NCBI RefSeq assembly: GCF_042682745.1
Contig: NZ_JBHUIO010000005.1
Span: 558,001-622,000 of the forward strand
DNA from: Tumebacillus_A lipolyticus
GTDB taxonomy: Bacteria > Bacillota > Bacilli > Tumebacillales > Tumebacillaceae
Direction: 5' to 3'
DNA length: 64,000 nt
The notes beneath the pieces are model-generated. The model ran no database searches and was not told the DNA's origin. It worked only from the letters and a program-made list of their open reading frames with translations. Position 1 is the first letter of the stretch. Each line of letters starts with the position of its first letter. Shown in pieces: positions 40,971 to 48,186 of this stretch. The position numbers and the translations under genes are program-made.

Positions 40971-42021
40971 TCAGCTCTCGCGCCGACTGCGTGAGCACTT
41001 CATGGCCGTCCGCTGTGATCAGCACATCGTCTTCGATCCGCACTCCGCCGAACTGCGGCAGGTAGATGCCCGGTTCGACGGTGATCACCATGCCAGTTTG
41101 CAGCAAAACGTCCGTCTTTTGCGACAGGAACGGGTCTTCGTGGATATCCAAGCCGACCCCATGTCCGGTGCCATGCTCGAAGCGATCGCCATATCCCGCC
41201 TGGGTGATCCACTCTCTCGCCAGCGAATCTGCCTCGCGGGAGGTGATCCCCGGCTTCAGGCCGTCGGTGCAGCGATGAAGCGCTTCCAGCACGATCTGGT
41301 AGATCCCTTTCAACTTTTCGTTCGGCTCGCCGACCGCCACCGTGCGGGTGATGTCGGAGCGGTATCCTTGGTAGAGCGCGCCAAAGTCGAGCGTGACCAT
41401 CTCGCCCTGTTCGATCTTCTTCTCGCTCGCCACACCGTGCGGCAGAGCGCCGCGAACGCCAGAGGCGACGATGATGTCAAAAGCGGATGATGTCGCCCCT
41501 TGTTTTCTCATGAAAAATTCCAGCTCGTTCGAAACTTCCCGCTCCGTCACGCCAGGGCGGATAAACCCTAAGATGTGCGTGAAGGCGTTGTCGGCGATCT
41601 GGGCAGCCGTCTTGATCGACTTGATCTCCGCTTCCGACTTGATCAGCCGCAGCGCTTCCACCACGCCTTTCGTCGGCACAGTCGCCGCCTTCACCTGCTC
41701 TGCATACTGGCGATACCCCAAGCAGGTCAGGTGCGCCTCTTCATAGCCGAGCTGGGAGATGCCCATCTGTTCCGCTTGGCGAGCCACTTCCTCTTGGATG
41801 CTGCCTTTGTATTGGACGATCTCAAATCCGGTCACCTGTGCGGCCGCCTGTTCCGCATAGCGGAAATCGGTGATCAGCTTCGCCTCGCGGTTCGAGATGA
41901 GCACCACCCCAAACGTTCCGGTGAACTCGGTGACGTAACGGCGGTTTTGCGCGCCGGTGATCAGCAGTCCATCGATGTTCCATTCTTGAAAGCTTGCTCT
42001 CAGTTCGGTTAGTGTTTGCAT
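40960..42021 (-). CDS. M24 metallopeptidase, Xaa-Pro aminopeptidase type
   Basis: 353 residues from the ATG at 42021 (AGGGGG upstream). N-terminal creatinase-like domain (GLLITGAQNRRYVTEFTGTF) and a C-terminal pita-bread catalytic domain with the dimetal ligands: Asp in MVTLDFGALYQGYRSDITRT (two Asp, near residues 213-231), His in HGTGHGVGLDIHEDP near residue 292, Glu in VVTVEPGIY-like ITVEPGIYLP, and Glu in VRIEDDVLIT. Removes N-terminal residues preceding proline. Typical PepQ/YqhT length. Confidence 0.93.
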   Translation of the reverse strand: MQTLTELRASFQEWNIDGLLITGAQNRRYVTEFTGTFGVVLISNREAKLITDFRYAEQAAAQVTGFEIVQYKGSIQEEVARQAEQMGISQLGYEEAHLTCLGYRQYAEQVKAATVPTKGVVEALRLIKSEAEIKSIKTAAQIADNAFTHILGFIRPGVTEREVSNELEFFMRKQGATSSAFDIIVASGVRGALPHGVASEKKIEQGEMVTLDFGALYQGYRSDITRTVAVGEPNEKLKGIYQIVLEALHRCTDGLKPGITSREADSLAREWITQAGYGDRFEHGTGHGVGLDIHEDPFLSQKTDVLLQTGMVITVEPGIYLPQFGGVRIEDDVLITADGHEVLTQSARELIIL

Positions 42022-42175
42022 CTGATACGACCCCCTATGTGAAGTTACACGAGAGAGTAGAAGCAAATATCATGCCAACCTCAGCTGATCGCAAGACGTG
42101 CACAGGTCAGGATGCAGGAGGAGGGCGATCTTCAACAGCGCTTCTCTCTCTGCGAAACTTCGATGCGACCCGGCA

Positions 42176-42949
42176 TTACACCTCCCGCACGACGCGAAAC
42201 CCGGTGAAGCGAAAGACAGGCTCAGGAAAAGGGCCGTGCCTTCTGGCCACGCGGCAGAGATCGCCGCCTCGGGCGAACGATCCGCCTTTTAGAATCGGAT
42301 AGTCGGGGCCGAGCGCCTCGTAGAGATCGTCCACGACCACCTGTCCGCCCGGGTAGACCTGATAGGGCGAGTCGACCCACTCCTCCACATTCCCGCCCAT
42401 GTCATACAGGCCGAACAGGGAGCGCCCCTCCTCATAGCGGCGCACCGGCGTCGTGTTCTCGACCTTCGCTTCGATCGAGTTGCACCGCTCTTTCGACCAA
42501 CCGTCTCCCCACGGATATTCTCTCCCCGTATCCCCGCGCGCCGCTCGCTCCCATTGCGCTTCGGTCGGCAATGAGATCGAGCAGCCCAACCGATCGCTCA
42601 ACCATCGGCAAAACTGGCGAGCGTCCTCCAAGCTGACACCCCAGACCGGATGATCTATCTCGCTCTCCACTTGCGCCCTTGTCAAACTTTCTGGACGCTT
42701 CGCGCCTGTCTGCTCGACAAACTGCGCATACATCCGGTTGGTGATCGGCGTGTCGGAGATCGCAAACGAGGCGAGCTGTACCAAATGCTGCGGCGTCTCT
42801 TTGAGCAACCAGCTGCGAAATTCCGTTTCGTACGCCTCTTCCAGCAGGTGATCTGCCCAATCGGCAACCGCACGCTCCACCTCGTCCAGCGTGCTGCCGA
42901 CGCGAGCAGCTCCTGCCGGAATGGTGATCCATTGAAAATCGATCAGCAT
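42176..42949 (-). CDS. FGE/SUMF1-fold protein (ToxD-like) of the azapteridine cluster
   Basis: 257-residue formylglycine-generating-enzyme/EgtB-sulfatase-modifying fold: IPAGAARVGST at the start, ISLPTEAQWERAARGD near residue 125, LYDMGGNVEEWVDSP near residue 174, ILKGGSF then DLCRVARR, and FRFTGFRVVRE at the end. The paired catalytic Cys of true FGEs is not visible; one Cys remains. The ATG lies inside the end of the WD40 gene (7-base overlap) with GGAGGAGG upstream. In toxoflavin clusters an FGE-like protein (ToxD) accompanies ToxA-C, which is why I link it. Last gene of the unit. Confidence 0.82.
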   Translation of the reverse strand: MLIDFQWITIPAGAARVGSTLDEVERAVADWADHLLEEAYETEFRSWLLKETPQHLVQLASFAISDTPITNRMYAQFVEQTGAKRPESLTRAQVESEIDHPVWGVSLEDARQFCRWLSDRLGCSISLPTEAQWERAARGDTGREYPWGDGWSKERCNSIEAKVENTTPVRRYEEGRSLFGLYDMGGNVEEWVDSPYQVYPGGQVVVDDLYEALGPDYPILKGGSFARGGDLCRVARRHGPFPEPVFRFTGFRVVREV

Positions 42950-44697
42950 TCCACACCCTCCTCCGACTGGTTGAACAGCCGCAGCGCCTCTTGCACGATC
43001 CCCTCTTTGCTCACCGTGTACACGCAGCCATCATAGGAAGATGCGTATACTTGATCGCCAGCTGCGCGCAGCGCGCTGATGCCGTTTTGTCCGACGCGCA
43101 CCACCAGCGGCTGCTCCTCGCGATCGGGGTGCCAGATGCTGACATAGCCCCAATAGTCGCCCGCATAGATCGTGCCATCCAGCGCGATGGCGACCGACTT
43201 GACCGAATAGCGATGCGTGAGGTGCTGTGCCACAATTTTTTGCGAATCGATCTCGTAGAGCCTGACCACCTTGTCGCGACCGACTGTGACGAGCTGTCGT
43301 CCGTTCGGATGCAAGCTGATATCGTTGACGATCGCCGTCGGTCCGAAAAATTCGGTTCGCCTTGTCGGATCGGTGCGGTCATACGCGTGAATCGAACCGT
43401 CAGACGAGCAGGTGACCACATGTTGATCGTTCACCGCTAGCGCTTTGACCGCCCCTTGGTGCGCCTGCCAACTCTGACCGAACGAGCGCGTCGCCAGGTC
43501 GAAGCGGTGCACAGCTCCCCCGTAGGTTCCGACATAGAACGCATGCTGCATCGCGTCGTAGAAGATCGTGTTGATCGGCCCTGTGCCCGTCTCGACCGCG
43601 CAGGCGACAACGCCTTGCTGCACATCCACCAGCGAGACGTTGCCCGCATGGTCGCCCCAGAGCGCAAAGCGGCCATCTTCGGAGATCGCCACCCCGTTGG
43701 TCAAAACTCCGCCCTCCGCATTCACCGCCACGCCTTGGATGCGGAACTTTCCGTCATCAGAGGCGGTGAGGATCAGATCAGGGCCGATCGCGATGTCGTT
43801 GATCGAAGGGCTGGCCAATTCGCGTCCGACGCTGAGCAAGCGCTCCTGCTCCACGTCCCACTCCGCGTACACGTTGCCAAAACTGCCGCTCAACACCTGC
43901 TGCTCATCTGGCGTCCAAGCAAGCGTCCGCTCCCACTGGTAGCGAAAGGCGGGCAATTCTTTGGCCAGCTTGCCCGTCTTCACGTCCCAGATCTTGATCC
44001 GGTGGTCATAGCCTGCGGTCAGCAACCAGCGACCGCTCGGGGAGAAGACCACCCGCTTGACCCCGCGCTCGTGCGCTTGCAGCGTGGTGTGCAACGTCAG
44101 CTCCTCGGCGAGATAGATCAGGACGCGCCCATCATCCCCACCGATCGCAAACAGCCCGACACCGCCATGACCGCCGACCGCATCCAGCTCGTACTCGAAC
44201 GGTCCGATCTCCGCGCAGAGCGTTCCGTCCGCCCACTTCCAGACCAGACAGCGTCCATCATCTCCGGTGGTGAACACGCGATCTCGATAGGCCCAGACGG
44301 AGAGCACATCTTTGCTGTGCCCGCGAAACTCGGTCAAGATGCGGCCCGTCTGCAGATCCCACACCAGCGCGCGATGATCGCGCGAGACGGAGATCAGCTT
44401 CGAATCGCCGTCGACAAACGTCAGTCCCTCCGCATCATCGTTGTGCCCGTACAGGATCTGCTGCCGCTCCCCTTTCTCCAGATCGTACAGGTGCAGCGTG
44501 TAGTCGGAAGAGGAGCTGGCGAGCCATCGCCCTCCTTCTGAGAGCGCCAGCGCGTTGACGAGGTGCTGATGCGCTCCTAACCGCTCAGACGTCCCCTGCT
44601 GGCGATCCCAGCGGTAGATGTTTTTGTCATAGCCGCCCGTATAGACATAGCGACCCTCCTTGCTGACGACAACAGATGTGATTGGCCCTCTGTGCAT
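42943..44697 (-). CDS. WD40 beta-propeller protein (ToxC-like)
   Basis: 584 residues made of repeated WD40 blades from end to end (for example VYTGGYDKNIYRWDRQQG, ASSSDYTLHLYDLEKGER, SVSRDHRALVWDLQTGR, TAGYDHRIKIWDVKTGK, CSSDGSIHAYDRTDP), probably two seven-bladed propellers. The ATG at 44697 has AAGGAGGAG upstream; the longer in-frame ORF runs over the GTP cyclohydrolase gene and is rejected. No signal peptide. WD-repeat protein ToxC has the same place in toxoflavin operons; its chemistry is not established to my knowledge. Confidence 0.88.
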   Translation of the reverse strand: MHRGPITSVVVSKEGRYVYTGGYDKNIYRWDRQQGTSERLGAHQHLVNALALSEGGRWLASSSSDYTLHLYDLEKGERQQILYGHNDDAEGLTFVDGDSKLISVSRDHRALVWDLQTGRILTEFRGHSKDVLSVWAYRDRVFTTGDDGRCLVWKWADGTLCAEIGPFEYELDAVGGHGGVGLFAIGGDDGRVLIYLAEELTLHTTLQAHERGVKRVVFSPSGRWLLTAGYDHRIKIWDVKTGKLAKELPAFRYQWERTLAWTPDEQQVLSGSFGNVYAEWDVEQERLLSVGRELASPSINDIAIGPDLILTASDDGKFRIQGVAVNAEGGVLTNGVAISEDGRFALWGDHAGNVSLVDVQQGVVACAVETGTGPINTIFYDAMQHAFYVGTYGGAVHRFDLATRSFGQSWQAHQGAVKALAVNDQHVVTCSSDGSIHAYDRTDPTRRTEFFGPTAIVNDISLHPNGRQLVTVGRDKVVRLYEIDSQKIVAQHLTHRYSVKSVAIALDGTIYAGDYWGYVSIWHPDREEQPLVVRVGQNGISALRAAGDQVYASSYDGCVYTVSKEGIVQEALRLFNQSEEGVEC

Positions 44698-44710
44698 GCG
44701 TTTCTCCTCC

Positions 44711-45463
44711 TTACAGATTGGGTTGCGGGCTGATCGATCGCTCAAGCTTCTCTTCGTCGACCACATGCCCAGAGGCGATCTTGGCGCGAAGATAGTGGCG
44801 GTTGTGCGGGGAGGCGGGCACCGTGTGGTCGCCGCGAACGGCTGTCGCGATCCCATAGCGGCGCAGCTCCTCCAGCTTGCGCGGATTGTTGGTAAGCAGG
44901 GTGACCGGCCGCTGTTCTCGCAGGAAATAGAGCATCGCCGCCGCCTCCTCATAATCGCGCGCATCATCCGGACAGCCGAGCAGTCGGTTCGCTTCGAACG
45001 TGTCGGCGCCACCCTCCTGCAATTTGTAGGTCAGCGCTTTTGCCAGCAGCCCGATCCCCCGCCCTTCCTGTCCGGTGAGATAGATCAGGCAGCCGGCACC
45101 AAGTTCGACGATCTTCTGCAGCGACCGCTGAAGCTGCGGCCCGCAATCACAGCGCAGCGAGCCGAACACGTCGCCCGTCTGGCAGACGCTGTGCACCCGC
45201 ACCGCGGGCAGGTCGTGTCGCTCAAAGTCACCGTAGACGAGGAAGGAGGAGAACGTTTGCTGACGCTCGCTGAGCTCCACCACCCACTTCACATCCAGCT
45301 CGACATCGGCTGGCACCTGAGCGTATCCGTACCAGCGAAAGGTGTGCTCCTCCTCGCGCACGGCGATCGGCAGGCGAATCGGGCCTAGGATCGCATATCT
45401 TTTGTCCAAAAATAGAAATTCCTGTACCGTCTCTGTGATCTGTTCTGGCATCTTCTGCAGCAT
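44711..45463 (-). CDS. GTP cyclohydrolase II (RibA/ToxB-like)
   Basis: 250 residues; opens GTP to 2,5-diamino-6-ribosylamino-pyrimidinone phosphate, formate and PPi. Zinc Cys triad in VCQTGDVFGSLRCDCGPQ near residues 93-110, catalytic GQEGRGIGLLAK near residues 128-139, TNNPRKLEEL near residue 192. It lacks the DHBP synthase domain of riboflavin RibAB, and is embedded between a WD40 gene and an oxidoreductase gene, not in a rib operon. This is the ToxB position in toxoflavin clusters. GGAGGAGGG precedes the ATG at 45463. Confidence 0.92.
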   Translation of the reverse strand: MLQKMPEQITETVQEFLFLDKRYAILGPIRLPIAVREEEHTFRWYGYAQVPADVELDVKWVVELSERQQTFSSFLVYGDFERHDLPAVRVHSVCQTGDVFGSLRCDCGPQLQRSLQKIVELGAGCLIYLTGQEGRGIGLLAKALTYKLQEGGADTFEANRLLGCPDDARDYEEAAAMLYFLREQRPVTLLTNNPRKLEELRRYGIATAVRGDHTVPASPHNRHYLRAKIASGHVVDEEKLERSISPQPNL

Positions 45464-45524
45464 GCTCGACCCTCCTCCGATCGGGACAACCTCAAGTGAG
45501 TTCAAAGCGCGAAGCTTCCCGCCA

Positions 45525-46100
45525 CTACTTCTTCGGCGGGATGGTGCGATGGATATGTACGCGCTCTCCAGCTTGCTCGGAGATCAGATTGAGCGCGACC
45601 TGCGCCCCGTGGCCGGCTGCGATGATCGCCTGTGAGGAAGTCCCCGCACAGATGCCAGCCGCGTAGACGTTCTTCCTTGAGGTGCGCCCGCGCTCATCGA
45701 TCGCCACTTTCAGCTTGGTAAACGGTTCATCATGCTCGACCAGCTCGACATTTGCCAATTTGGCCAGCTCCATGCCCGGCCCCTGCCCACAGCAGAGGAG
45801 GATCGACTCTGCCCGATGCTGTCCTGCCGCGGTCGTGACCAGCAGATGATCTTCCTGTTCGTCGATCGCCGTCACGCGCTCCGAGCGGATCTCCACCCCT
45901 CGCTGCTCCACTTGCTGGCGACCTTTTTCCAACAGCTGCGGCCCTTCGAACTCGTCCAACCCGAGGTAGTTGGTGACATAAGCTCGCCCCATCTGCGTGC
46001 GACCGTCCTCCAGCACCAACGTCTGATAGCCCAGATCGGCGAGCAACAGCGCGGCGCTCAACCCGGATGGCCCTCCACCCAACACGATCACTTTATACAT
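45525..46100 (-). CDS. FAD-only thioredoxin-reductase-like oxidoreductase (copy 1)
   Basis: 191 residues. N-terminal Rossmann motif VIVLGGGPSGLSAALLLADL, then NYLGL near residue 48, and a C-terminal FAD motif KNVYAAGICAGTSSQAIIAA near residues 144-163. The NADPH-binding domain with the redox CxxC that lies between these parts in ordinary thioredoxin reductase (about 310 residues) is absent. The protein is therefore a FAD-domain-only relative, perhaps an oxidase or redox partner. Two bases after the methyltransferase stop. A paralogue lies at 50606-51187. Confidence 0.85.
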   Translation of the reverse strand: MYKVIVLGGGPSGLSAALLLADLGYQTLVLEDGRTQMGRAYVTNYLGLDEFEGPQLLEKGRQQVEQRGVEIRSERVTAIDEQEDHLLVTTAAGQHRAESILLCCGQGPGMELAKLANVELVEHDEPFTKLKVAIDERGRTSRKNVYAAGICAGTSSQAIIAAGHGAQVALNLISEQAGERVHIHRTIPPKK

Positions 46101-46101
46101 C

Positions 46102-46776
46102 TCACTTCACTCCTCCCTTTGGCTTGCAGGCGATCGCATGATATTGGTTGGTGCCGACTTTCGCCCGCACCTCCTCAACCTGCAGCAAGCTGAGGCCAGC
46201 CTGCTCGATCATGCTCTCGATCTGCTCCAGCGTGAACGGCAGATGAAACCGTCCGTCCTCGCCAATGTTCTCTTCCTTCCAGCTCTCCGCCCAGACGACC
46301 AGCGAAAAGATGCCGCCCGGCGCCAACAGTTTGGCGACCCCTTGTAGACAGGTGGCATGGTCGCTCGGGTGCTGGTGATGGAAACAGCCGTGATCGAGCA
46401 CGAGGTCAAACTGGCCTCCCGCCTGATCTGCCGACCATTTGACAAAATCGCCGATCACAAACTCGACCGCACCAGATGAGCCAGCTTGCATCCCTGCCCA
46501 CTCCGGGTGCTCGCACAGATCGACGCCCAGATAGCGCTCGATCTGCGGATCGAAGGCGCGCAGCGCTCTGCCGTTCCCACAGCCGATGTCGAGCGCATTC
46601 GGCCGCTGCCCTTCATTGTGATCGCACCAGAGAGCATGTGCGATGCGCGCCGCTTTCAGCAGGGAATCGTCCTGCGACCAGACGTCCGTCCCAGCGGCGT
46701 AATGGCCGGCGAACGCTTGGCGCATCATCTCAAGATACGCAGACTGCTCTTCATGATATGCTCGTCGTCTTTTCAT
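46102..46776 (-). CDS. SAM-dependent methyltransferase (ToxA-like)
   Basis: 224-residue class I methyltransferase: motif I ALDIGCGNGRALRAF near residues 61-75, YLGVDLCEHPEW (motif II), FDLVLDHGCFHHQ (motif IV region), LLAPGGIFSLVVWAE (post-motif). AAGGAGG precedes the ATG. In toxoflavin formation ToxA performs the two N-methylations; this gene has the expected size and neighbours. Substrate inferred from context only. Starts 26 bases inside the exporter gene. Confidence 0.88.
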   Translation of the reverse strand: MKRRRAYHEEQSAYLEMMRQAFAGHYAAGTDVWSQDDSLLKAARIAHALWCDHNEGQRPNALDIGCGNGRALRAFDPQIERYLGVDLCEHPEWAGMQAGSSGAVEFVIGDFVKWSADQAGGQFDLVLDHGCFHHQHPSDHATCLQGVAKLLAPGGIFSLVVWAESWKEENIGEDGRFHLPFTLEQIESMIEQAGLSLLQVEEVRAKVGTNQYHAIACKPKGGVK

Positions 46777-47980
46777 GAGCTACCTCCTTCACAGTTCTGG
46801 ACAGCGGCCCCTTGGCGGCCAGCAGGATGGCGAGCAAGGCCAGACAGGCGGCAAAGGCGAACACGCTCTGCGCTCCAAACAGTCCTGCAATCCAGCCGAG
46901 CAGTGCGGTCGACATCGAGAGGGTGACGTGCATGATCATCCGCACCAGCCCGCCGACCCGCCCCATCATCTCATTGGGAACCACATCTTGAATCAATAGG
47001 TCCTGCGCCAATGAATAGGAGAAAATACCGATCGCGACAATAAATTGCGCCCCCATCAAGACACCCTGCTGCGGGATGAGGAACAGCGCCAGGCCGATGC
47101 AGCTCACGACCAAGCTGCTCAACAGCAGGCGACTGCGCTTCCAGTGCTTAAAGCGAGGCACCACCAGCGAGCCGACAAACAGTCCGAACCCACTGCAGGC
47201 GATCACCCAGCTTGTAAACATGTCGGAGGCGCCGATCTCATTTTTCAAATAGAACAGGATCATCGTCTGGATGCCGCTCGTCGCCAGCCCCCCGACCAAG
47301 ATCACCAGAATGAGTCCTTTGAGCACCGCGTGCCCTCTAAGAAATGTCCAACCCTCGCCCATCGCGTCGATCACCGAGCGCAATGTGCGGATGCCGCCGA
47401 GATTTTTTTCGTTGGGGATGCGGCTCCACCAGCACATGACGATCGGACCGAGATAGCTGAGCGCATTGATCCACAGCAGCACTTCATAGGAGAGAAAGCC
47501 GAGCAGCAGCCCCGCCAACGTCGGTCCGGCGATAAACATCAGCGTGTGCGCAGACGCCAACCCGGTCGTCGCCTCAACGCGCCGCTCGCCAAACATGATC
47601 GGGACGACGGCGATCTCCGCCGTTCGGGAAAACTCAAATCCGACGCTGATCAAAGCGCCAAACAGGTACAGCATCCACGTCTGCAAAAGCTCTGCCTGAT
47701 AGAGCCCAGCCAGCAGCAAACTGCATCCGCCTTGAAAGAGAAGCGCCGCAAAGATCACCGTTCGCCTGCTCACCCTGTCGACGACAGAGCCGATAAACAG
47801 GCTGCACACAGCGCGGGGAACAAACTGGCAGATCGCCATCAAGCTCATGTCGAGCACCGACTGTGTCAAGCTGTATACCAACAGGGGCAGGGCGACCGAA
47901 TACACGGCGTTGCCAAATCGGTCGATCATCAGACCGATCGCATAGGTCAGGAACCTTCGCTCCAACCAAATGCCCCTCAT
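46751..47980 (-). CDS. MFS exporter of the azapteridine cluster
   Basis: 409-residue, 12-TM major facilitator of the MefA/MdtH-like drug efflux type. Motif A-like SLFIGSVVDRVSRRTVI near residues 62-78. ATG at 47980 with AAGGAGG upstream. It overlaps the methyltransferase gene, so the two are co-expressed; export of the cluster product and self-protection is the natural role. Burkholderia uses RND pumps for toxoflavin, so the exporter class differs. Confidence 0.87.
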   Translation of the reverse strand: MRGIWLERRFLTYAIGLMIDRFGNAVYSVALPLLVYSLTQSVLDMSLMAICQFVPRAVCSLFIGSVVDRVSRRTVIFAALLFQGGCSLLLAGLYQAELLQTWMLYLFGALISVGFEFSRTAEIAVVPIMFGERRVEATTGLASAHTLMFIAGPTLAGLLLGFLSYEVLLWINALSYLGPIVMCWWSRIPNEKNLGGIRTLRSVIDAMGEGWTFLRGHAVLKGLILVILVGGLATSGIQTMILFYLKNEIGASDMFTSWVIACSGFGLFVGSLVVPRFKHWKRSRLLLSSLVVSCIGLALFLIPQQGVLMGAQFIVAIGIFSYSLAQDLLIQDVVPNEMMGRVGGLVRMIMHVTLSMSTALLGWIAGLFGAQSVFAFAACLALLAILLAAKGPLSRTVKEVAHEKTTSIS

Positions 47981-48091
47981 CCTCATTCCTCCTTGCTCTC
48001 ACCGTTCAAGAAATGCAGAAAGGGAGAGTTGCCAGTTGACCGACCACTCCCCAATCTGCCTACCCACGATGCTTTTGGCTCTCCTCGCTCA

Positions 48092-48151
48092 TCAACCGTT
48101 GTTTTGGTTTACGCGACGAGCCGGCTTTTTGAACGCCTCTTTCTTTTTCAT
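48092..48151 (-). CDS. 19-residue basic peptide ORF with strong ribosome binding site
   Basis: ATG at 48151 behind AAAGGAGGTGATCTAC, one of the best ribosome binding sites in the window. The product MKKKEAFKKPARRVNQNNG is strongly basic. Its stop overlaps a second tiny ORF as TGATG (48065-48095, MSEESQKHRG). It lies between the second propeller and the exporter gene. It could be a leader peptide, a small functional peptide or a frameshifted remnant. Confidence 0.45.
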   Translation of the reverse strand: MKKKEAFKKPARRVNQNNG

Positions 48152-48186
48152 GTAGATCACCTCCTTTCCAATCGTCTGGCGATCGG

